From positions 1 to 23,573 of the forward strand of contig NZ_JADNQW010000009.1 of NCBI RefSeq assembly GCF_015709455.1: a stretch of DNA of 23,573 nt. Reading direction: 5' to 3'. Below the pieces are notes generated by a model, which worked only from the letters and a program-made list of their open reading frames with translations, had not been told where the DNA came from and searched no databases. Both the position numbers and the translations under genes were made by a program. Below, in pieces: positions 15,187 to 23,573 of the stretch (positions within the stretch are counted from its first letter, which is position 1; every line of letters begins with the position of its first letter). The stretch comes from Methylosinus sp. H3A (GTDB taxonomy: Bacteria > Pseudomonadota > Alphaproteobacteria > Rhizobiales > Beijerinckiaceae).

Positions 15187-15220
15187 AGATAATGGTAACA
15201 TATATGTTACCACAATTCAA
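15187..15220 (-). promoter_or_regulatory. Toxin-antitoxin promoter with 18-bp palindromic operator
   Basis: GGTAACATATATGTTACC at 15194-15211 is a perfect 18-bp palindrome ending 7 bp before the toxin ATG. Reading leftward, TTGAAT (15220-15215), 17 bases, then TACCAT (15197-15192) is a fair sigma-70-type promoter, with the palindrome filling the spacer and overlapping the -10. Antitoxin binding there would shut off the operon. The implied transcription start is at or next to the ATG. Confidence 0.65.
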
Positions 15221-15361
15221 GGACGAAGGGCGCTGGCGCCCTATGAAAAAAAGGCCAGCAAGGTCACCCTTGCCGCTCCATCTTCTTGAACGGTCATCGC
15301 CCTCCGTAACGTAAAACGAACAGAGGGAAGGAACCTCGATCCTCCAAACGGAGCCTTGCCG

Positions 15362-15628
15362 CTATCCCGTCATGTCGTCGAAAGCGTGCTGCAGAAATTG
15401 AGCAAACACGGCGCTCGGGTCGAGATCCATCGCTTTTATAAATTCAGCAAACTCGACCACGTCGAGGCGACGTTCGCCGCGCTCGTATTTCGAGACAAAA
15501 GATTGCGTCCGGCCGATGCGCTCGGCGAGTCCTTCCTGGGTGAGACCGGCGCGCTCGCGCGCGGCGATCATCAACGCCAGAAAATCCTTGTAGGGCTTGC
15601 TGTTCGCGCCGCTGGCGAAAGGCTTCAC
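15362..15628 (-). CDS. XRE-family helix-turn-helix regulator
   Basis: This is a small DNA-binding protein with a Cro/CI-type domain: ERAGLTQEGLAERIGRTQSF, then VSKYERGERRLDVVEFAEFI covers all five helices. The stop is at 15362-15364. The start is uncertain. GTG at 15626-15628 (VKPFASGANSKPYKDFLALM) gives 88 residues and agrees with homologues that begin just before the YxxFxxLL segment; ATG at 15569-15571 would give 69. The open frame extends to 15841, but that part is a cysteine-rich shadow of the gene on the other strand. It may regulate the divergent small membrane protein or the toxin-antitoxin operon. Confidence 0.85.
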   Translation of the reverse strand: MKPFASGANSKPYKDFLALMIAARERAGLTQEGLAERIGRTQSFVSKYERGERRLDVVEFAEFIKAMDLDPSAVFAQFLQHAFDDMTG

Positions 15629-15680
15629 GCAGCAGATCGAGGACGCGCATCGCGCTGCAATCATTCTCGACAAGCAGGCG

Positions 15681-16001
15681 ATGAAGTTTTCCGATCGCGC
15701 ATTCGCCATCATCCTGGCCGGCGCGGTCGGCGCCCTGGCGCTGATCGTGCTCGGCCTATGGGCGTCTTTGTCCTGGCAACGGGCGGAGCTGGCGAATCTG
15801 GCGCTGGAAAAGGCCGATCGGCAGGGTGAGATCGACGGCATGAAGGCGACTGCGCAAAAAATGCGGGATCAGGGATTGAAGATCGAATTCGGGAACTGTG
15901 GGGAGAACAAAGGCCGCGTACGGATTTGCGTCGCCATCGAGCCCGGGCTGAAACCATGGGGAACCGAGCAGGCGCCGTTCGCGATCCTGAAGGGTTATTG
16001 A
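15681..16001 (+). CDS. Small single-pass membrane protein, unknown function
   Basis: This is a protein of about 106 residues: a short N-terminus (MKFSDRAF), one transmembrane helix (AIILAGAVGALALIVLGLWA), then a charged coiled-coil-like stretch (ELANLALEKADRQGEIDGMK) and a C-terminal part with two cysteines in CGENKGRVRICVAIEPG. The frame stays open upstream to 15594 with plausible helix (LAKGFTQQIEDAHRAAIILD), so the protein may be longer and its start is uncertain. Small membrane proteins of this shape occur beside plasmid mobilisation genes, but no relaxase is in the window, so no role is assigned. Confidence 0.6.
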   Translation: MKFSDRAFAIILAGAVGALALIVLGLWASLSWQRAELANLALEKADRQGEIDGMKATAQKMRDQGLKIEFGNCGENKGRVRICVAIEPGLKPWGTEQAPFAILKGY

Positions 16002-16366
16002 AACGAGATGTGAAGGCATTGATATTAAATAGTTTCCAGCTTCCGGGGGACGGCGGAACGTGCAACTGCTCGCCAAAGGCTGGTTTCCCAAGGTTCTATA
16101 TTCATCACTCGCTTGACCAGCTGACGTAATGTATGTAAATCAAATACATGCAGTGGTTACCAATGAATCGCTTCCTTTTCCAGCATCACGTTCGCAGCAA
16201 AATGCTCGAAAGCGCCCTCGGCGAACCCGTTGGCCTGATCTTATACGGAGAACCGCAGCTCAGTCTGATTGTACATATCCTCCGCTTCTGGTCGTCAAGA
16301 GATTGCAAATTCTTCAGGCTCCGTCTCCAAGAAGGAGCTTTCACATTGCTCGCAAGGCGCCCGCCC
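16002..16366 (+). other. Non-coding stretch ahead of the second acyltransferase
   Basis: No convincing gene lies in these 365 bp; open frames here look like chance. TTGACC (16113-16118), 17 bases, then TAAATC (16136-16141) is a weak promoter candidate for the acyltransferase. The composition is more AT-rich than the plasmid backbone to its left, which marks the change from backbone to EPS genes. Confidence 0.35.
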
Positions 16367-17402
16367 ATGCAGTCCACGAATTCGGCCAGGTATGTTGTGC
16401 TGGACAGCTATCGTTTCTTAGCCGGAGTGGCATCGTCATATTTCATTATAATATTGACTTTCAGTTGGGGCTAGCGACCTGGTTTCCTCTTGTCACAAAT
16501 CTCAGTTGCATGGTCGATTTCTTTTTCATGCTCAGCGGTTTCGTCATCGTGCATGGCTATCGGAGCCGTTTTGGATCGGCTCGGGAATACGGGGAGTTTC
16601 TACTGGCCCGGTGGGCGCGCGTCTATCCGTTACACGTCCTGATTTTGGCTTGCTATCTGGTGCTCATCGCCATCGCGCATCTCCTGCACGTTCAGCCCAA
16701 TCACCCGGAGATATTGGCGCTTTCCGGCCTGCCGGTGAATCTGCTCCTCGTGCAAGCCTGGGGGTTCCTCGACCATCCGAGTTTCAATGTGCCCTCGTGG
16801 TCGATAAGTGCGGAGTGGTTTGTCTACCTGCTGGCGCCCGCCGTCTTCGCTATCGTTCGCCGTGTCAGTCTCGCGTTCAGCATGCTTTGCACACTGCTGA
16901 TGGTGGCCGCCATGATTGCGGTCCACAATGCACTCGGCGCACAGGATTGGATGGATTTGACGTATCAGTTTGGAATGTTGCGCGCCCTCCCCAGCTTCTT
17001 TGCCGGTGCCGCGATCGCCGAGGCGATATGCAATGGTCAGTTACGCGGCAAACCATCTTGGTGGACTGTTCACGCGCTGGCTGCGAGTGCGCTGGTCGTG
17101 CTATCTCTCGACGTTCGGCGTGAATTGGTTCTGCCGGTCTTCTGTTCGCTCATCGCTTTTGCTGCTCTTGCCGATGCAAGAGGCGTCCCCTCTGTGATGA
17201 AGAGCCAAGTTCTCCTCGTTCTCGGGGAGAGTTCTTACGCCCTCTACATGTCGCACGTTCTTGTGAGCGTGCCGTTTTGGTGGCGCGCGGCGTCTGCATC
17301 TGATCGAGACCCGTGGACATTCGCCTTCGCCTTCGCGAGCTTCTGGATTACGATCGTGCTGTCCTTGCTCTCCTACCGTTATTTCGAGCGACCCATGCGG
17401 AG
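16367..17402 (+). CDS. Acyltransferase 3 family protein, 5' part, split by IS256-family element
   Basis: This is a membrane O-acyltransferase of the OafA/ExoZ type. The ATG at 16367 gives STNSARYVVLDSYRFLAGV; the frame breaks at GG 16429-16430, where one more G gives GIVIFHYNIDFQLGLATWF. FFFMLSGFVIVHGYRSRFGS, RWARVYPLHVLILACYLV, WSISAEWFVYLLAP and LVLGESSYALYMSHVLV are the family landmarks in order. The sequence reaches YRYFERPMR, the usual end of the last helix, before the insertion at 17402/17403. The remaining tail is at 18697-18820. With the element in place the frame runs into it and stops at 17545-17547, replacing only the cytoplasmic tail, so activity may survive. Confidence 0.88.
17394..17402. 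repeat. Target site duplication, left copy
   Basis: CATGCGGAG here is repeated exactly at 18688-18696 on the other side of the IS256-family element, a 9-bp duplication in line with the 8-9 bp usual for that family. Confidence 0.9.
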
Positions 17403-18687
17403 GGACTGTCAGGAATCTTGTGTGTGGGGCCATAGTAGAACCGCAGGAGGCGGGCTATGGCGATCAAGAAGGGCACATTGGACCAATTGCTGTCGGGACG
17501 CGATCCGAAGGAGGTTTTTTCCAAGGATGGCTTGTTCGATGAGCTGAAGAAGGCGCTGGCGGAACGGGTTCTGAACGCGGAGATGGACGACCATCTCGAG
17601 AGCGAAGCGGCGGCGGGCAAGGCGAACCACCGCAACGGCTATTCGAAGAAGACCGTGCTGACCGAGACGTCGAAGATCGACATCAGGGTCCCGCGGGACC
17701 GGGAGGGGACTTCGATCCCAAGCTGATCGCGCGCTATCAGCGCCGCTTTCCCGGCTTCGACGAGAAAATCGTGTCGATGTATGCGCGCGGCATGACGGTG
17801 CGCGAGATCCAGGGCCATTGCTCGAGCTCTACGGCCTGGAAGTCTCGCCCGATTGATCTCGACAGTCACCGACGCCGTGCTGGAGACCGTCGCCGAATGG
17901 CAGAACCGGCCGCTCGAGGCGATGTATCCCTTGGTTTTCTTCGACGCGCTGCGCGTCAAAATCCGCGACGAAGGCCTGGTCCGCAACAAGGCCGTCTATG
18001 TGGCGCTCGGCGTCACGCCGGACGGAACGAAGGACATTCTGGGGCTTTGGATCGAGACCTCGGAGGGCGCCAAATTCTGGCTTCGGGTGATGAACGAGCT
18101 GAAGAACCGCGGCGTCGGCGACATACTGATCGCCGTGGTCGACGGCCTGAAGGGCTTTCCGGAGGCGATCAATGCGTGTTTCCGCAGACGACCGTGCAGA
18201 CCTGCATCGTGCATCTCATTCGAAACTCGATGGAATTCGCCTCATACAAGGACCGCAAGGCGATCGCCGCCGCGCTGAAGACGATCTATCGCGCCCCGAC
18301 CGCCGAGGCGGCCAAAGAGGCGTTGGAGGCCTTCGACGGCGGCCATTGGGGCAAGAAATATCCGTCGATCGCGCAGGGCTGGCGGCGCAATTGGAGCAGG
18401 TCATCCGTTTTCGCCTTTCCGATCGCGGTACGGCGGATCATCTACACGACGAACGCCATAGAATCCTTGAACGCGAAGCTGCGGCGCGCCGTGCGACGAG
18501 AGGGCATTTTCCGACTGACGATGCGGCGATGAAGCTCCTCTATCTCGTCTTGCGCCAAGTCGCCGGGGAGTGGAAAATGGCGCCGCGCGAATGGTGCGAG
18601 GCGAAAAATCAATTCGCCATCATGTTCGACGATCGCTTCGTCGCGGCGTGATGGAAACCGGCCCGCACACAAGATTCCTGACAGTCC
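17403..18687 (+). mobile_element. IS256-family insertion sequence, 1285 bp
   Basis: The ends are long inverted repeats beginning GGACTGTCAGGAATCTTGTG; 22 bases match perfectly, then the match continues with small differences. The element is bounded by the 9-bp duplication CATGCGGAG. It carries a mutator-type transposase. Perfect ends and duplication indicate a recent insertion, or at least one not yet decayed at its borders. It lies in the 3' end of an acyltransferase gene. Confidence 0.93.
17457..18651 (+). pseudogene. IS256-family (mutator-type) transposase with several frame breaks
   Basis: This transposase would move the element by a DDE mechanism. It starts at ATG 17457 (MAIKKGTLDQLLSGRDPKEV). 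Breaks occur near 17710 (to FDPKLIARYQRRFPGFDEKI), 17830 (to [11 protein letters not shown]), TT 17853-17854 (to [17 protein letters not shown]), 18175 (to [18 protein letters not shown]), about 18390 to 18410 (two compensating changes), and 18505 (to GHFPTDDAAMKLLYLVLRQV), ending TGA 18649-18651. The catalytic landmarks [17 protein letters not shown] and TTNAIESLNAK are all present. Every break is repaired by adding back a base, mostly in a short run, so this may be a functional gene with sequence errors rather than a true pseudogene. Confidence 0.85.
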
Positions 18688-18696
18688 CATGCGGAG
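18688..18696. repeat. Target site duplication, right copy
   Basis: CATGCGGAG matches 17394-17402 exactly and marks the right border of the IS256-family insertion. Confidence 0.9.
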
Positions 18697-18820
18697 TTTG
18701 GATTACGCGAGCCGCCCAAAGCGCAGTCGGAGAGTCCTCGCGAAGACAGCGTATCGACGACATCGTCTTCGCATACGACCCGCTACTGAGGGGACTGAAA
18801 TATCGATGATTCCCCATTAA
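18697..18820 (+). pseudogene. 3' remnant of the split acyltransferase
   Basis: Removing the element and one duplication copy joins ATG CGG AG at 17395-17402 to T at 18697 and continues in frame as SLDYASRPKRSRRVLAKTAY and on to a TAA at 18818-18820. The tail is about 41 residues, Arg/Lys-rich, as expected for a cytoplasmic C-terminus after the last membrane helix. It has no start of its own. Confidence 0.8.
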
Positions 18821-18851
18821 GCTTCGTCGTGACTATGCACCCTGCTGTCGC

Positions 18852-18896
18852 AATCGCGCGTTTAAGTGCAGTTAAATGGATTATAGCTGCGCGATT
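18852..18896. promoter_or_regulatory. Inverted repeat upstream of the beta-helix gene
   Basis: AATCGCGC (18852-18859) and GCGCGATT (18889-18896) are perfect 8-bp inverted repeats 29 bp apart, 40 bp ahead of the beta-helix start, with an AT-rich stretch between them that includes TTATAG. It could be an operator around a promoter. This is positional inference only. Confidence 0.3.
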
Positions 18897-18935
18897 TATA
18901 AGTAATTTCATCTGCCTACCTTGGAGATTTGGACT

Positions 18936-20248
18936 GTGGCTCTCTACACGAAAGTTTCCGACACCGCCGTCGTCCTTCAGAATGCGTCATCGTCTCAGGC
19001 ACCGGATGGTCCACTGTCGCCAATGTTAATCCGCTTTGACCAAGCTCGGAGCGGAGGCCTTCCATTGTTCATCAAGCCAGGCGTCTATACGACAACCGAA
19101 ATTCTCGTGAACTCGAGCACTGGTGGGGGACAAACACTGTCCGTCTATGCAATTCCGGGCACGGTCGTGTTGCAGCTCACGTCCGGCAACAATATTTTGA
19201 CTATTAACGGTATATATTGCTGCAAGATTGACGGCATCAATTTCAACGGAATAACGTCAATTTCACGAATTTAAGCGATTCATCGGCGCTTCTTTCTGTC
19301 ACCAATGCGCCGTATTGTGAAATAATCAATAACCAGTTCTATAATTCGGTGGCGTGTGGTGTGTATGTTTCTGGATCTGCTTGCACGATACGAGATAATC
19401 TCGTCTATCAATGCAGCTACGGCATTTGGGCAGTAGACGCCACTTCGCGTATCAATGGAAATACATCCAGAATTGTGCCAATAACGGCATATTGATTTGG
19501 ACATCGACCGTCACTGGCAATGGCAGCATTGTATCCGAGAATAATATCAATGGCATTCAAAGCGGAAGTGGCACGGGTCAAAATGGGAATGGCATTCTCG
19601 TCTTCCGGGCGGTCGCTGTCACAATAACGGCAAACACCATCAGCGGGTGCCAATATTCTGCGATCCGATGCAATGGCGGCGGAGATTTCGTTATTCAAGG
19701 CAATAACTGCTATGGCTCTCGGGAGATGGCGATATTCATCGAAGCGCCAACCGCGGGAATCGACCTGAACGGCGCTGTCGTCTCGGGGAACATTATCGAC
19801 ACGGCGGCAATGGAATTGCGGTCGCCAATTCTGGAACCGGCGGTCCAAGGCGCCGCAAAGAGCGTCGCCATCACGGGCAACCGTGTGACTAACATCATCC
19901 ATCAGACGATCAATGATCCAGGATATGTTCCGACTGTCAGCATCGCCTTCGGCATTTATGCGGAAGGCGCCGCCGTCATTTCGGGCAACCTCGTTGACGG
20001 AGCCGCAGGAATCGGGATCAACCCAGGCCATAATGCATCGACCCACGATCTTAATGTCAATGGCAATTTGGTTCTGAATAGTCGATCGGCATCGGCTATA
20101 GCGCTCAAGCGGGGCCGGCAGATCGTCATTTTCAAGCAACCAAATTCAGGGCGCCACGGGTGGCGCAATCGTTTCCGTCGTCTACGACGACAGCACTGGC
20201 ACTGTCGCACGTGTGTCTGGAAGTACCGATTATGGCAACCCAGTATGA
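18936..20248 (+). CDS. Right-handed parallel beta-helix repeat protein, frameshifted
   Basis: This is a predicted exported or surface polysaccharide-binding or lyase-like protein of about 437 residues. The GTG at 18936 follows GGAG and begins ALYTKVSDTAVVLQNAS; no clear signal peptide is seen. Short repeats such as NGNTIQNCANNGILIW, ITANTISGCQYSAIRCNG and VVSGNIIDTAAME, with G-N-x-I/V cores, are the coils of a beta-helix. The layout, including AAVISGNLVDGAAGIGINPG, resembles the TIGR03808 group of repeat proteins. Frames break near 19255 (continuing NNVNFTNLSDSSALLSVTN), 19463 and about 20115 (to NQIQGATGGAIVSVVYDD and GSTDYGNPV), ending TGA 20246-20248. It is likely part of the EPS machinery; its enzymatic activity is not shown. 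Confidence 0.8.
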
Positions 20249-20411
20249 CGCCCAAATCGGCAATGTCTTCATGGGGAACAATAGATCATACTAGCCCCGA
20301 AAATTCAGTTGGGTTGGCGGAAGTGGCACATGGGTTTGAATCGGCGGAGAGTTCTGGCGGCCTACTCGCGTCGTCTTCGAGATCTCTTTCCGACCCGTCA
20401 CAGCTTCCAGA

Positions 20412-20459
20412 CGCTTCGCGTCCAAGGTCGGCGGCGGCGGCAACCTTGGACGCGAAGCG
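20412..20459. repeat. Perfect 17-bp inverted repeat with (CGG)4 loop
   Basis: CGCTTCGCGTCCAAGGT at 20412-20428 and its exact complement at 20443-20459 enclose a 14-base loop of four CGG units plus CA. This is by far the longest perfect hairpin in the window. It lies between the beta-helix and GH16 genes. No T tract follows, so it may be an unusual terminator, an RNA-stabilising hairpin, or a mobile palindromic repeat. The rest of 20249-20523 holds no gene. Confidence 0.75.
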
Positions 20460-20523
20460 AAGATCATGCGTATCACGGCGCTTTATAGCAATTTTACGCC
20501 GTATTAGACCAATGAGGTTTGTT

Positions 20524-22170
20524 ATGAAAGTTAGGCAGAACATCGCGTTATTGTTTACGATTATTTGTACTATTGCGAATTCGCCTGGGCAGGCGGAAGC
20601 AACCTATTCATTCTCTTCATTGACATATTCAGGGAACTTCCAGAGGGGGCCAACTGAGTGTCGTCGCCACTTTGACGGCGTCGGCCGCTATAAATACCGA
20701 TTCGATCTGCGTTGTGTTCTCCGCCCCGGATCAATACAATTTCTGGGGTTGTCGCGACATCGCTCTCGGCGTTGGTGTCAACGCGATCAATCTCGACTTG
20801 AATATTCCAGGAGATGCAGAAATAACGAGTTACAGCGGATATATTTTTGTAAACAATACAAATCCATGGGGTGCTATCGCCCAGTCGCCGTCCTTGACCA
20901 CATTGACGGTCGCCCAAGTGTCGCCAACAATATTGTTTTCATTTTCATCGATGAATTATTCTGGGGTCACGACTCCGGGCGGACAATTAAATGTCACGGC
21001 GACATTGTCCACGCCGACGGCGACGAACGCCAATTCAGTATGCATTGGATTCGTGGCTCCTGATCAATATAGTTTCGGGAACTGTCAGGTGGTCGCGCTC
21101 GATGCCGGCTCCAATACAGTCAATTTCACTATTGACATTCCGACTAACGCCGAACTGACGAATTATAAGGGATTTATCTCGGTCAATTACAATAATCCAT
21201 GGACCGGGCTCGCTCAATCGCCTTTCCTCGCTTCGCTCGACGTCAGCGCCAATCCGTCGACAAGTCCGCCGGTTCTCACCGGAAATGGCGCGGTTCTGCT
21301 TTGGGAGCAGGATTTCAGTGTCACGCGCTCACATTGAGGACCGCGTCGAACGCCACGGCGGGCGCATGGATGCCGAACGACATGACTTGGCAGTCGCCGA
21401 CGCAAGGTTATGTCGATTTCGCCGCTTCGCCATGCGCGGCCGCGGATGTCGCTTCAGGAATCTGCAGCCGGCCTGGCGGAACTTTCGACATTAACCCGAA
21501 TGATCCGACGATGCTCGGAGTGTCCCCTTTTTCGCAGGCGAACGGCTATTTGACGATTTCCGCGAGACCAACGCCGAGCAACCTCGTGTCAGCCATCCAG
21601 GCGGAGATGACGGCGCAAGGCGTGGGCGGCCCGGTTCCGTCATTCATTGGCGGCCATCTGGAGGCCAATCCGGCAGTCTTCCCTGGTTTTACTTACGGCT
21701 ATTTCGAGTTTCGTGCGGCCTTTCCGAACGCTGGGCCCGGAATGTTTCCGGCGCTATGGTTCTATTCAACTCCCGGGGCAAACCCAACATGCGCACGCGG
21801 AAATTGATCTGCTTGAATTCTTCGGGCATTCCTCCTCCTTTTATACAACGATCTATTCCGGCGGACAAAACGACAACGCGGGAACCACGGTCGGGCAGCA
21901 CATCGGTCTGATCGACGGGCAGTTTCATACCTATGGCCTGGACTGGACGGCGCAGCATATAGATTTTTATCTCGACCAACAGTTGATCTATTCGGCTCCT
22001 GCTTCTCTCGTGAACGCCTATCAGGGAGTGTCGCTGACGCCCTCATGAACTATGTCATGGACGCCAGTTGGATGGAGTCAAATATTAACTTGCGACCCGA
22101 TGCGACGACGCCAGATCCTCTCATTATGAATGTCAATTACGTGCGGCTCTATAGCGTCAAGCCGTTTTGA
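20524..22170 (+). CDS. Secreted GH16 glycoside hydrolase with two N-terminal repeats, frameshifted
   Basis: This is a retaining endo-beta-glucanase-type enzyme of about 548 residues. The ATG at 20524 begins a Sec signal (MKVRQNIALLFTIICTIANS, cleavage after QAEA). Two tandem beta-rich repeats of about 100 residues follow (nucleotides about 20600-20915 and 20930-21240). The GH16 domain follows: YGYFEFRAAFPNAGPGMFPA, the catalytic AEIDLLEFFG (ExDxxE), FHTYGLDWTAQHIDFYLD and the C-terminal PDATTPDPLIMNVNYVRLYS. Breaks lie at G5 20645-20649, near 21325, at G4 21775-21778 and near 22045. All catalytic elements are present in collinear order. It probably cleaves the polymer made by this cluster or a host glucan, outside the cell. 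Confidence 0.87.
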
Positions 22171-22259
22171 CCGCGTCGACGGCACGCATTGCCGGGATGC
22201 GATATCGTTCGACGAATGGCAGAACCAAGGTGACGCCATCTTGTGCGTGCGCGGCGACG

Positions 22260-23250
22260 TCACATCGACGGGTGGGCGGTAAGTCTCTCGGCGTCGAGTT
22301 CGGTCTGCTTGGCTTGCTTATAGGGGCTGGGTGAAAAGCCGAACGCCGCGAGATTGCGTCCCGTGGCGACGCAGATCGGATGCAATGTCGGCAATAGGCA
22401 GCGCGTTCGCTGAAACATCGAGACAGCGCGCAACGCCGAGAGCGGGAGCGTCAAGAAATTCTTGATGAAGATCAGTGAGCGACCGAGACGGCTCGGATGG
22501 CGCTTGCAGTCGATCTGATAGTTGATTGCGCCAATGGCGAGGCCGCGGCGCAAGATCCAGCGGGCCTTCATGCGCTGCGCTGGAACGCTCTCAGTCACGA
22601 TCGCATCGTTGCTCCAATAGGTGGTGAATCCCTTCAGGCGGCATCGCTTGAAGAAATCCATGTCGCCGCCGCCGAGAAAATTGAATCGGAGGTCGAAGTA
22701 AGGGGCCTCGAAGGATTCGAACACATGGCGTCGGAGCAGACAATTTCCTGAGCCGAGAAGCGAGGGAATGAAACGGGAGAAAGACAGGCCGGGATCGAAC
22801 ACCGGATGAAGCGTGGCCGCGCGATCGGGAGCGGTCTCGAACGAACGAACGACCGGCCCGCCGACGATGTCAGCGCCGCTCTGTCGCGCCCCACCGACCA
22901 TCTCCAGAAGCCATAATGGGCTCGCGATCTCGTCATCGTCGATCATGAGAATGAATTCGGCGCTCGGGAAACTATCGAGAGCGGTCTCGAAGGCGCGATT
23001 GATCGCCCTGCAATTTCCCCGTTGTGGCTCGACGACACACTCCTCGAAGCGCCCCCGATTTCAAAAAGGCGTCTGCGACGACCTTGCCCTCGCGACGTTC
23101 GCTGTCGTTTTCGACGACCACGACCGCGAAATTCACGCCCTCGGCTTGATGAGCGAGCGAGGCAAGCGTCTTTTCGAGATGCGTCGGGCGACGAAATGTT
23201 GGAACGCAGACGACTGCTGCGACATTCGATTCGGTCTGAGAACCCGACAC
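22260..23250 (-). CDS. Family 2 glycosyltransferase, one frameshift
   Basis: This is a cytoplasmic GT-A glycosyltransferase of about 329 residues. GTG at 23248-23250 follows AGGAG and starts SGSQTESNVAAVVCVPTFRR. Then come AVVVVENDS and, after a break at the C5/G5 run 23052-23056, FEECVVEPQRGNCRAINRAF, FILMIDDDE (donor/metal site) and FLGGGDMDFFKRC (acceptor/catalytic-base region), all GT2 landmarks. The C-terminus has ILRRGLAIGAINYQIDCKRH and a membrane-proximal stretch (LIFIKNFLTLPLSALRAVSM). It converges on the GH16 gene with an 89-bp gap and follows another glycosyltransferase by 56 bp, probably in one leftward operon. Confidence 0.88.
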
Positions 23251-23306
23251 TTTCTATTCTCCTGTGTGCCCGTCGAAGGCAAGCGGGCCTCCGATGGGGA
23301 CGCGCT

Positions 23307-23573
23307 CTAAATTCCTGCTGCGGCTCCGACCAGTCGAAGCACGACGTTCGGCGCGTGCGACGGAAGCGCCATAATCGCTTGTGTTGCTTGGCGAACTGCT
23401 CGCAGATAGGCTCCGGAGCGGAATGTCTGGCAAGCGAGATAGGTGCGCAGATGCGCTTCTGATCTGCGGCGCAGACGCTCCAGTCGATGGGAGTTGAAGC
23501 GTCCGCAGATCAGCGGGTCTGCGAAAACCCGCTCCAATGCCGTCTCATATCGGCGATAGTCAATAGATGAGTC
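23307..23573 (-). CDS. C-terminal end of a gene entering from the right, probably a glycosyltransferase
   Basis: An open frame with no start in the window runs from 23573 (DSSIDYRRYETALERVFADP) to a stop at 23307. It is helical and Arg-rich (RLERLRRRSEAHLRTYLACQ), like the C-terminal tails of family 2 glycosyltransferases. It lies 56 bp ahead of the next glycosyltransferase on the same strand. The family is suggested by context and tail composition only. Confidence 0.55.
   Translation of the reverse strand, partial: DSSIDYRRYETALERVFADPLICGRFNSHRLERLRRRSEAHLRTYLACQTFRSGAYLRAVRQATQAIMALPSHAPNVVLRLVGAAAGI

Noticed and set aside
15629..15841. N-terminal extension of the XRE regulator
   Set aside because: The extension is cysteine- and serine-rich and is the complement of the small membrane protein gene; homologous regulators start near the GTG at 15628.
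20429..20442. CGG repeats as part of a CRISPR or tandem array
   Set aside because: Only four triplets in one hairpin loop are present, with no spaced direct repeats anywhere in the window and no cas genes.

Overview
The window reads as part of a high-GC alphaproteobacterial plasmid. The replication gene is a RepC (repABC-class) initiator, a family typical of alphaproteobacterial secondary replicons. It sits with a ParA/ribbon-helix-helix partition pair, a HigB/HigA-like toxin-antitoxin module, a serine resolvase and two different insertion sequences. A plasmid of a methanotroph-like or rhizobial-type Hyphomicrobiales host would fit, but the genus cannot be fixed from the sequence alone.

Layout. 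(1) 1-6017 is an exopolysaccharide (EPS) block: a family-2 glycosyltransferase cut by the window edge, a Tat-type GH10 glycoside hydrolase, a second glycosyltransferase, a Wzx-like flippase, and a convergent OafA/ExoZ-like acyltransferase. (2) 6018-6906 is a serine resolvase with a candidate recombination site in front of it. (3) 6947-10193 is a leftward cargo operon: ArsR repressor, MHS-type MFS transporter, and a one-chain fusion of an SRPBCC/AHSA1 domain to an FMN-binding pyridoxamine-phosphate-oxidase-like domain. (4) 10521-15628 is the plasmid backbone: an antisense-RNA-like locus, structured leader, repC, an IS5-family (IS427-like) element with a textbook -1 frameshift site, a repeat-rich centromere-like region, parA, an RHH partner, the toxin-antitoxin pair and an XRE regulator. 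(5) 15681-23573 returns to EPS: a small membrane protein, a second acyltransferase split by an IS256-family element with a perfect 9-bp target duplication, a right-handed beta-helix protein, a secreted GH16 enzyme with two novel-looking cysteine-containing repeats, and two more glycosyltransferases on the opposite strand.

Together, the glycosyltransferases would build a repeat unit, the acyltransferases decorate it, and the flippase export it. The GH10, GH16 and beta-helix proteins would trim or bind it outside the cytoplasm. The replicon core lies between the two halves of this cluster, so the plasmid may be largely an EPS plasmid.

A caution runs through the annotation. About 25 one- or two-base indels break otherwise well-conserved genes, many in G/C or A/T runs. 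Several lines of evidence suggest that most are sequencing errors rather than decay. Frameshifted genes are therefore given as single loci with their break points. The IS5-family frameshift is the exception and looks programmed.
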